64,000 bases of DNA from Neurospora intermedia. Taxonomy: Eukaryota; Ascomycota; Sordariomycetes; Sordariales; Sordariaceae. The position numbers were made by a program, and so were the translations under genes. Below are positions 55,125 to 64,000 of the stretch, piece after piece. The stretch covers positions 5,295,001 to 5,359,000 of the forward strand of contig BTPP01000001.1 in the NCBI GenBank assembly GCA_037102815.1, written 5' to 3'. The notes beneath the pieces were generated by a model that was not told where the DNA came from, made no database searches, and saw only the letters and a list, made by a program, of their open reading frames with translations. Positions within the stretch are counted from its first letter, which is position 1. Each line of letters starts with the position of its first letter.

Positions 55125-57044
55125 ACGGCTTTCTCCTATATTCCAACTCTCCACGAAGACAGGTTTTAGCGTTCTCTTTGAATACCACTATTAGTTGATA
55201 TGCCTCCATTCGGATGTGAAGGGATAGCTTTGTTTCCCATGCTTGGTATGTCATGCAAGGATCATCTGTGTTCTCGTGGTCGCGCATTATGCTGGACTGT
55301 TCGCTCTCCTCCTACCTCAAACTGCCGAGCTTGGGAAGCAAGGGGGTGAAGTTGACATAAATTGACACTAGCAACTCAAGTCTCTCTCCGTTTGACTTTG
55401 AGTCTGTGGCGGTTCGTCTCCGAAGCAGTTATCAAATAAATCTTACTCCGCCTTTGCTAGTGAGGAACCATTATCTACGGTGTTGTCTCGCCAAGCGGAA
55501 GCTGTACCACATGAGCAAAGGAACACTTCCGTCTGGAGGTTCAGATGGAATCCTACTACTTGCTACATAAACTTTCAAATGCACAGCTGCCGAGTTCACG
55601 TCATCAGGGACCACCGCAACGAGTGGGGATGGCCTGCAGGATGATTGTGGCAGTGTTTCCTAGCGACATCAACCATCAAGCCCAGGCCGGATATGTGGAT
55701 ATCATCAGCCCTATAAGGATTTCCGTATCGTACACATCCGTACGGCACAGCATCTAGAGAATTCACTCATCTCCCGACCACCGTTGATGTATGGAGGATT
55801 AGGTCATTGTGAGTCAGTGATGGCTGTAGGTTGCGGTGAGGCTGCTTGCTGCTTGTGATGCTCCCATCAATTTCATCAGTATTGTGACCATAGATGAACC
55901 GCATGTTCCCCAAAAGCTCTAGGATACAGTATTCACACAGTCAATTGTCATATGGCCGAGCTTGTCAGTTGACAAACGCTCATTGCTGTCCTGTTAGAAA
56001 GCAAATAGTTAAGCATTGCTGTCGCCCTCATGCTCAATGTGTTCGGGACTGGTCCAATACAGAATCAGCACTGACGGTGAAAATGAATAGCTTATCAACT
56101 TTTCTTCAGGACTTAAACAAGCTTTACACGTGTTTGACCTTCCATCTTCAACAATTCGCCGTCGGTTCGTGCAAATCTTGGCGGACCTTATGCTCTTATT
56201 CATCTTAATCGGCGTCTAGAAACTGGACAATCAGCATATTTCATCCCATTATCTCACTGATCTAAGCGGTAACAAGATAAGGCCGCCTTAGGTATCGAAA
56301 AGAACAGTGTCTCATGCTTTGGCTGGTCTCACTCGGACAGGACATTCATCATTTCAACCCTAACCCTGATTACCCCTTTTCCGGCGAGGCCGTCAGGGTG
56401 CCTGACAAGACGGTCTAGGCCCCACCTTCCCGCCGTACCGAGTTGTTGCATCGCAGCTGAGGAACAGCACCTGTCCAGGGTCCCCGAGGTCCATGCATTT
56501 CAGAGAGTTTGGCGCCTGCCGTCGCGCTGTTGCCGGGAAGCTTTTCAGCAAAGAGGTGCCTGCCTGAGGCCACGAGTCCAGTATGGTACACTAGAGGTAC
56601 CTAGTGTAGGTAGAGGTAGGTATGGCTGCCGTGCTGACCGTCACCGTCTGCCTGGGGCTGGGAGCGGCCGGACTGGGAGAGGTCAAGGTGGGGGGTGGAC
56701 ACACACGGTCAAGAGGAGCTCCAATAAGCGCATTCCATGGCCACATCGCACGCCCGCCCATTGTGTGCTGTGCTTCCACTTGTCGTGTTTCGGCCGGGTT
56801 CCCAAAAAGATGATCCTCTCTCATGAATGTCTACGTACCGCTACTTTACCGTATCGTAACTTTGTCCATTGCGTGCCTCTACTTTCTTCGGATACCCCTT
56901 GCTTGAAATTCCAGAGAACCGCCATCCGCTCTCCGTTCCGCAGCTCCCCCGCCATCTCGAGAGCTCAAGCGTCCGCTACCACTTCCACTCTGGTCCAGAT
57001 CCCCTAGACAGGCCCCCTTGCGGGCCCCTAATGATTGCATCGCC
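55125..57044. other. Intergenic, calmodulin 3' UTR and APL4 promoter
   Basis: 1.9 kb with no supportable gene; ORFs at 55894-56208 and 56622-56813 have no domain or bias. A CCTAGTGTAGG occurs near 56599. AATAAA occurs near 55435, about 310 bp after the calmodulin stop. Confidence 0.5.
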
Positions 57045-59858
57045 ATGAGTTCCCGTAAGTGAGCAAGCGGCATCGTCATGATCCCAAGCCTCGAGCGACC
57101 AGGACGAGGCCAAAACTGACGCTTGTCATCGGCGAATAGTCAAGCAGTTTATTCGCAATGTCCGAGCCGCAAAGACCATCGCCGACGAGAGAGCTGTAAT
57201 CCAGAAAGAGAGCGCCGCCATTAGAGCCAGCTTCAGGGAGGAGAGCCACGATCACAGCGTCAGGTGCATCTGAGCTGCCAACACCCAAGCTTCCCCGGGA
57301 TCTCGGTTTGCTGATCAACTGTGTCATTGCAGGCGCAACAATGTGGCCAAGCTATTATACCTCTTCACCCTCGGTGAGCGCACTCACTTCGGTCAGATCG
57401 AGTGTTTGAAGCTCCTGGCCTCTCCGCGCTTCGCCGACAAGCGTCTAGGCCATCTCGCGACAAGTTTGCTGCTCGACGAGAACCAGGAAGTGCTTACTTT
57501 GGTTACCAACTCCCTGCAAAAGTACGGTGTTCAGGAAGACGACTATGGGTGCGCAACGTGATGCTGACGCTCGGCTACAATAGTGATCTTAACCATTCGA
57601 ATCAGTATGTGGTGGGCCTCGCCCTCTGCACCCTCGGAAACATCGCATCGGTCGAGATGTCTAGAGACCTGTTTCCCCAAATCGAGACACTTATATCGAC
57701 GACAAACCCATACATTCGGCGGAAGGCAGCTCTGTGTGCGATGCGCATATGCAAAAAGGTTCCGGATCTCCAAGAACACTTTGTCGAGAAGGCGGCGCAA
57801 TTACTATCAGATCGCAACCACGGCGTGTTGCTTTGCGGCTTGACATTGGTGACCAGCCTTTGCGAAGCTGACGAGGCTGAGGGTGGGGAGGAGGGCATCA
57901 TTGAGAAGTTCAGGCAGTTCGTGCCGGTACTCGTGAGGACTCTCAAAGGACTGGCTTCTTCCGGTTATGCGCCGGAGCACGACGTTACGGGCATTACCGA
58001 CCCGTTCTTGCAGGTCAAGATTTTGCGCCTTCTCCGAGTCCTGGCCCGCGGCGATGCTCAGACTACGGAGCAGATCAACGATATCCTCGCTCAGGTTGCG
58101 ACCAACACCGACGCTACCAAGAACGTTGGCAACTCGATTCTTTACGAGGCCGTACTGACCATTCTCGATATCGAGGCCGATGCCGGCTTGCGCGTGCTGG
58201 GAGTCAATATCCTCGGCAAGTTCTTGGCTAACAAGGACAACAATATCCGTTATGTTGCGCTAAACACGCTGGTCAAGGTGGTCGCCATCGACACCAACGC
58301 TGTACAAAGACACCGGAACACCATTTTGGAGTGCCTCAGGGACCCCGACATCAGTATCAGGAGGAGAGCTCTTGATCTGAGTTTCACCCTAATCAACGAG
58401 AGCAACGTCCGCGTCCTTATCCGAGAATTGTTGGCTTTCCTGGAAGTGGCGGATAATGAGTTTAAGCCTAATATGACTAGCCAGATCGGTATCGCCGCTG
58501 ATAGGTACGCCCCGAACAAGAGGTGGCATGTCGATACGATGCTCCGTGTCTTGACGTTGGCCGGTAACTACGTCAAGGAGCCCATCCTGTCCTCGTTCAT
58601 TCGCCTTATCGCTACGACTCCCGAGCTACAGACGTACGCCGTGCAAAAGCTTTACACCAACTTGAAGAAGGATATCACCCAAGAAAGTCTGACGCAGGCC
58701 GGCGCGTGGTGTATCGGTGAATATGGCGATGCTCTTCTCAGGGGTGGTCAGTATGAGGAGGAGGAGCTCGTACAGGAGGTCAAGGAACATGAGCTCATCG
58801 ACTTGTTCACAACCATCTTGAACAGCAACTACGCTACCCAAGTCACCACCGAGTACATTATCACGGCACTCATCAAGCTCACTACTAGACTGCAAGACGC
58901 AACCCAAATCGAGAGAGTTCGCCGTCTGCTTCAGTATCACCAGACAAGTCTGGATGTTGAAGTTCAACAGCGTGCGGTGGAATACGGCAACCTGTTTTCC
59001 TTTGATCAGATCCGCCGTGGTGTGCTCGAGAAGATGCCTCCTCCCCAAATCAAGGAGTCCTCCCGAGTACTTGGTGAAGCTGCCAAGAAGACCACCAAGG
59101 CGGCGGGCAAGAAGACTAACAAGGCTGCCAAGCCCAAGGAAGAGGATCTCTTATTCGATCTCATGGGAGACACCAATCTCCCGTCTCCTTCTGTTCCCAA
59201 CGGCGGGACGAACAATGCCGACCTCCTTGCCGATATTCTCGGCGGCACCACTTCGCCTCCTACCTCGGCCTCGCCGGCTCCCGCACAGTCAAACGTTGCC
59301 TCGATCATGGATCTCTTTTCGCAGGGACCTACCTCCACTCCGTCTCCCGCACCTGCACCAGCGGCTGCTCCATCAGCAGTCCTTGATCTTTTCAACACCA
59401 CTCCGGCCGCCGCTTCGGCTCCGGCCCCTCAAGCAGCGCCCAAGCCCGCTGCTGCGGCCGGCCATGCTTGCTACGACAATAACGGACTGAACGTCACCAT
59501 CCAAATACAGCGAAATGCCGAGGGCATGATCCAGGCTACGGCTCGCTTCCGCAACTCGTTCCCTGGCGGTCCGCTTTCGGCCGTCGGGTTGCAGGCGGCG
59601 GTGCCCAAGTCTCAGAAGCTACAGCTGCTCAATATTTCGTCGACGGATATTGCGCCGGGTGCGGAGGCGACGCAGATGATGAGGGTCGCGGGTTGCACTG
59701 GGGTAAGTTTAATTCAGTTCATGTCTTTTTTACCTATTCTTGATAAAGTTGCTAACCAGTTTTGTGCACAGGCTTTGCGTCTACGTCTCAAGATAGGATA
59801 TACACACCCTACGGCGGGACAGGTATTGGATCTGGTCAACTGGACGGAGCCCTCTTGA
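57045..59858 (+). CDS. APL4: AP-1 complex subunit gamma (gamma-adaptin)
   Basis: Five exons, 57045-57054, 57140-57263, 57333-57521, 57584-59702 and 59772-59858; 842 residues. Exon 1 carries ten coding bases (MSS plus one). The trunk (to about residue 590) opens [34 protein letters not shown] and contains [54 protein letters not shown] and [21 protein letters not shown], all diagnostic of gamma-adaptin. The hinge (about 590-730) is Ala/Pro/Ser-rich with LLFDLMG and DLF motifs, suited to clathrin and accessory binding. The C-terminal ear starts at [19 protein letters not shown]-1 with clathrin sorts cargo between TGN and endosomes. The last intron (69 nt) is a multiple of three without a stop; it was removed because splicing yields the conserved [21 protein letters not shown], whereas read-through would insert 23 foreign residues in the ear. 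Confidence 0.96.
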
Positions 59859-60654
59859 ATGAATGAGGAAGGACGAGTTATGGGGGGAGCAGCAAGGGTG
59901 AGACCTAGGGGAGAGAGAAGAAAGAGTGATCGTAATGTTAACGTATTAGCTATTGAATGGTCAAGTCACATACCCTTTGATTACAGGGTAGACCGCAGAG
60001 TACCGGCAAGAAGCAGGACAAGGTATAGAGAGGAAACCAAAACGAAGCAGCCGGTTTATTGCCAAGGCGTAAATCGTTACTACTATTCTTTTGCAGACTA
60101 TATGCCGAGGGCTTAAGCATGCGTATTTCAAGTTACTATTCATCCCTTTCTCTTCTCCAAAAGGCTGTGAATCTCCATAGTAAGCACTCGGTCATTGCGC
60201 TTATCACTTTAGCACTGCACCAACCCTCGGTTGACATTCGGTTTTATTTGTCCATCTCCCACTACTCAAGTCCAGCAACCCCTCACCCTTTCCTCTTCCG
60301 ACCATGGTTGATGATCGGGCAGTTCAGTCCAGCATTACTAACAAGAGTTTTATAACATAGCTCGTGCTATCCACCTGTCTGTCTGTCATTTATCCAACAC
60401 AATGTGCCTGTTTGGCGCCGCCATTAACGCCCTCTTTGTGGTGTAGGTAGGTAGGTATAAATATGCAAGTGATTGCAAATGAAAATTGTTGAAGAAATAA
60501 AGACAAAGGAGAGAAAAGAAACAAAAAGAAGAAGAAGAAGATGCCTCCTCCATAAAATACATGGTGTTTTTTTTCTTTTTGGGTAAGGTTTTTGGTTTGA
60601 TTTTCCACATCTAATGTTCAGTCACTGAGTGACGACATCCCAGAAAAGTTTTCT
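59859..60654. other. Convergent intergenic, APL4 and DUF3455 gene 3' ends
   Basis: About 800 bp between convergent stop codons; contains GAA repeats near 60526-60541 and T-rich sequence at 60567-60580. No gene seen. Confidence 0.6.
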
Positions 60655-61657
60655 TTAGTTGCCATAAAACCAGTACCTATTTTCCAACAATGTTAGCCAC
60701 CATCCCATCCCGTCTTTGCTTACAAAGTTTCATCATGAGGTGTTTTGAAGGGATAAGAGGAAAAAAAAAATACTTACTGAGCAGCATACTGCACCTCGAA
60801 ATGCTCCGGCATCCCCTCACACGTCTCGGGCGCGCTTCCTCCCGCCGTCTCTACCCTATACACCTCCTGCAGTCCGCCCGTCGCTCCCGGGCGTGTAACC
60901 AACTTCAACCAAGCAACCGCCTTTTCACCTTGCTGGCCCCTCGGCGCCGCTTCCGGAGCAGGCGTACTGTTATTCTTGGCACACGGCGCCTCACCAATCT
61001 TCCACTGCGAGGCATCCATGTTGAAAAAGGGCGTGGATGCGTTGGTGAAGTAATGGGCGCCGGAGACGGCCATGCCGGAGGTGGGTGCGAGGGTCTGTTT
61101 GAGAAAAGAAGGGGGGAAAGGGAGGGCGGAAGCGACGGAGGAAGCGATGGAGGATAGGTCGGAGAGGTTGAAGTCCAGGGAGACAGTCGACAACATGGCG
61201 CCGATGTCGGGGTAGGCGGAGACGATGCAGGAGGCGTTGAAAAGAGAGGCGACGGCGCCATTGGCGACGGGAGCCGCGGTCGGGGTGGAAGGGTCGCAGG
61301 TGTAGTTTTGGGTGCCACGGCCGAGGGCGACGTGGCGGAGGGTTAGGCCGAAGGAAGGAGGGGGGAGGGGGGAGGGAGCTGGAGAGAGGGTGAGATTTTT
61401 GGTTAGTATGAGCTCAGGTGGATGAGAGGAAATGGGTTGAGAGGCTTACCTTGGGGTATGACCACTTTGGAGAGATCACATGTTGGTACGGCGCTCTCGA
61501 ACTTGCTTTGTTGAACCTTGAGCGCGAGGAGGTTGAAGTACTCTGATATCTTCTTGAGGGAGTCGGCGGGAGCTGAGTGGGCGTTGATCTCGGGGAGTAG
61601 TGGGGCGGCCATAACGGAGGAGACGCTGAGCGCCGAGAGGAATAGTGAGGCACGCAT
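60655..61657 (-). CDS. Secreted DUF3455 family protein
   Basis: Three exons, 61657-61450, 61378-60778 and 60676-60655; 276 residues, the last exon encoding only the C-terminal YWFYGN. The start was set at MRASLFLSALSVSSVMAAPL, a clear signal peptide; the open frame continues 36 codons further upstream without one. The mature part has FGLTLRHVALGRGTQNYTCDPST, ASLFNASCIVSAYPD, and FNMDASQWKIGEAPCAKNNSTPAPEAAPRGQQGEKAVAWLKLVTRPGATGGLQEVYRVETAGGSAPETCEG, the conserved layout of fungal DUF3455 proteins. Four mature Cys residues could form disulfides, and several N-x-S/T sites are present. The family is sometimes mislabelled 'malate dehydrogenase' in fungal databases; its true function is unknown. 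Probably secreted or cell-wall associated. Confidence 0.9.
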
Positions 61658-62865
61658 TGTTGTGATGGGTTTGTTGTTGTGTAGTGTGATTGAGAAAGAT
61701 GATGAAGTAAGTTGTTCCTCTTTGTCGTTGCCCAATAATGAAAACCGCCTTTCTGAGAAAACCAATAACCACCAGTGGTTCTTTTTGCTGCTGAGATTGG
61801 GTATCGTGATGATGATGATGAATAGGAAATCGTCGAAACCCGTTAAGAGACGAAAAAGAACCCAGGAACTGAAAACCGTGATATAAGAAAACCCAAAAAG
61901 GAAACAACTGAAAGACGACCCTCAAAGAAATAATCCAACCAGTGAATATGCTAGTGAGATCAAGTGAGGGGTCGGCAGAAGGGAGGAGGAGGAGAAGGAG
62001 GCTCCAGATGGCAGATATATGAGAATCGGTATGGAAGGAGAGGATGTCGATCTTGACCCTCCATCATCTTCCCAGAAGCGGCGGCTTTGGAGGGCTAAAT
62101 AGATTAAGCAGTCCCATCCACACGTTTGACTGGACCAGAGAGACGCAACGCTCTTACGGGACGGCGGCACAGGGACATACACTCACCCATGTTTACACGC
62201 ACTCACTCACACACTTCGCTTGGGGAGTACGTACTCGAAAAGTATGGTAGAGACCATGGAGGGTATGGTAGCGCTACGCGGTACTACGCTACTCTACTAT
62301 CCCTGACGTTCAAGGCATCCTGGATGACCGTGGATGCCCCTGGTGAGGACACTTGAGAGGAAACACTGCATGTTTAGTGGTTCGGTGGGCAGCCGCCGGT
62401 GCTCCCGTCGAAAAAGAAGAGCGTGGTCTGGTCTAGAGGACGAAAGACAAGAGACCGTCAAGAGAATGGAGACCGCAAGGCCCAAGTCCGTCCCCTGTCC
62501 CCGTGTCCCCCAGAATTGGAAGGTTAGAGGTTGATTGGATGAACCCACACGAGTCCCTGGCTGTCAGATCCCCGTCTGATCCACTGCAAGCGCCGGAACC
62601 GTGCGCTAGTAGGGGCTCGCTGTGTTAGCGTACCACTTTATTTTGTGGTCCCTTGTCTGTCCTCCCGTCCCTCGTCATCATCCATCTTCTCCTCACAAGT
62701 TCCATGCGCACAAGGTACACGAGCGAAATCGGTAGCTGGCTAGACCCAAACTGGTCCCTGGCTAGTCCCCCCCACATACTTTTACTAAATAAGCCCAGCC
62801 AGCCGCCCACTACGTAATCGATGCCCGCACATTACTAGATCTACGTCTTTTACGTTGCTCTTTTT
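61658..62865. other. Intergenic, DUF3455 gene promoter
   Basis: 1.2 kb upstream of the DUF3455 start and up to the RIP-mutated block. Normal base composition, no gene recognised. Confidence 0.5.
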
Positions 62866-62869
62866 CACG

Positions 62870-63908
62870 TGAGGGTATTTAGAAGTCGTCAATCTACTCA
62901 ATTATCTCAATTATCTACTATTAAAGCAATTAATACTATAATTGCTAGTGATACTACTATCCTCTTTACTAACTCTAATACTATACTTACTACCTAGAGT
63001 TAGAGTGTACGTACCTACCTTAATTTTAATACCCGCCGTATAAGTACTACCTAGAGTACGCCTTTATATTATATCCCTATAAATATATTAGAAGTATTAG
63101 AGGCGGTACTATAAGGGTTGGAGCTTATTTATATTACGTTACTAGTATAACCTATTCCTCCCCTTATTACTAGTTAGAAGGCGGCGGACCGTCCTAATAT
63201 TAAGGCAGCTATTTAATAAAAGCTAGCAATCTATAGCTAAACTAACTAGGGCCGGCAGGAGCTAGTATATAGCTGTATTGCTAGACTGGCGGCTATTGCC
63301 AAACTTAGGGATATAGCGATGGAGAGGGTACTAAAATTCGCTATAAGGGAGTTAAGGGGTAAAAAAGCGAGGGCGAAGGAGTTAGAGTCGCCTACAGCGG
63401 TACTAGGGGAGGGGGTACTAGCAGCGCTTCTAATATTAGTATTCTTTATAAAGTAATACTCTCTAAGAAGCTCTAACGGAATACTTCAAACTCTATTCTT
63501 ATAAGTACCCTATCTCCTACCGCTAATTCTTAAATTACCGCTTATTAAGTGCCCCCTCCTCCTCTACCTCTACCGCGGCGGCGAAGTATAAATACTAGCG
63601 CTCTCCCCCCTCTTTAAATATTTTACTATATTATTCGGCGGGGCAGTTTATTATAAGAAAATAGACGGCGGTTATTATACCAATTATAGTCGATAGGCGC
63701 TATAAATTTAGCAGGCTAGGCGGGCAATCCTTAATTACCTTTAAACTCGCGTAGTTCGAGAACTTCCGGATTTATAAGGTTATATTCCGATATTCTACGT
63801 ATATAATTAGTAAAGTCTAGGTTAGGGATAGCCGCTTAACGTCGGCGGCTAAATAAGGCAATAGGGTTTTAAATTATATAAGCGCATTATTTAGCCTCAA
63901 TTAACCTA
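62870..63908. mobile_element. RIP-mutated repeat relic (transposon class undetermined)
   Basis: Composition changes abruptly at about 62870: TA dinucleotides become very frequent while CA and TG almost vanish (by eye about 20 CA and 10 TG in ~1 kb), though CG and CT remain. That is the mark of RIP, which turns CpA to TpA in duplicated DNA. Translated on the plus strand, stops are nearly all TAA and TAG, as expected from mutated CAA and CAG: one stop-free stretch is 63250-63453 (68 codons, with a charged segment REL-GKKARAKELE), and another stop-poor frame runs about 63727-63905. So it was once coding, probably a transposon, but I cannot name the family and found no terminal repeats inside the window. 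Normal composition resumes at about 63909. Confidence 0.8.
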
Positions 63909-64000
63909 GTACGTGTCACGGCATAGCAGGATGGGGCCTAGGGCACTGGCCACTGGGCAATGGAATGGTACTACACTTTATCGGATGGAATGAGGCTTAT

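Noticed and set aside
57522-57583. Reading through the 62-nt segment in the gamma-adaptin gene
   Set aside because: A frame can be read across it from 57402, but it gives non-conserved residues; splicing gives the conserved [14 protein letters not shown], so it is an intron.
1-64000. tRNA, 5S rRNA, CRISPR or secondary-metabolite cluster
   Set aside because: I looked for T-arm GGTTCGA-type boxes, 5S-like sequence, spaced repeats, and PKS/NRPS/terpene core genes on both strands and saw none; matches to TTCGA were inside coding genes or unpaired.

Overview
The window is from a filamentous ascomycete, most likely a sordariomycete of the Sordariales type (Neurospora/Podospora/Chaetomium relatives). 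The evidence is short introns with GTRNGT donors and CTAAC/CTGAC branch points, long pyrimidine-rich intergenic stretches, fungal-type proteins (PTH11-like seven-helix protein, DUF3455 protein, isoamyl-alcohol-oxidase-like FAD enzyme) and a block at the right end with the signature of repeat-induced point mutation (RIP). The species cannot be fixed from the sequence alone.
Fifteen protein-coding genes are supported. Exon structures were rebuilt by hand, and frame closes across every proposed splice. 1-14 kb is sparse: a seven-helix membrane protein (-, 3.6-4.9 kb), a secreted FAD-linked oxidase (+, 10.0-11.9 kb) and a Ure2-like glutathione transferase (+, 12.9-13.8 kb). 14.5-27.5 kb holds the branchpoint-binding protein BBP/SF1 (+), a Dcr2-type membrane-anchored phosphoesterase (-) and a ~1560-residue, mostly disordered protein ending in a degenerate methyltransferase fold (-). 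27.5-35.6 kb contains no gene I can support.
From 35.5 kb onward the DNA is denser and mostly housekeeping: a mitochondrial helical-repeat (PPR-like) protein (-) divergent from cytochrome c oxidase subunit VIIa (+); clathrin light chain (-) divergent from an Rtt103-type CTD-binding protein (+); a mitochondrial Mdl1-type ABC exporter (+); aspartokinase (+) with a Gcn4/CPC1-type site in its promoter region; the TGN syntaxin Tlg2 (-) divergent from calmodulin (+); AP-1 gamma-adaptin (+); and a secreted DUF3455 protein (-). Clathrin light chain, Tlg2 and AP-1 gamma all serve trans-Golgi/endosome traffic and lie within 20 kb.
The last ~1.1 kb (62.87-63.91 kb) is a RIP-mutated repeat relic. I did not find a convincing new biological system. 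The items most worth checking are the alternative splicing of the bbp KH-exon intron, the pattern of introns within the first few codons, the dispersed TAGTG pentamer arrays, and the RIP relic. No tRNA, rRNA or CRISPR array was recognised.
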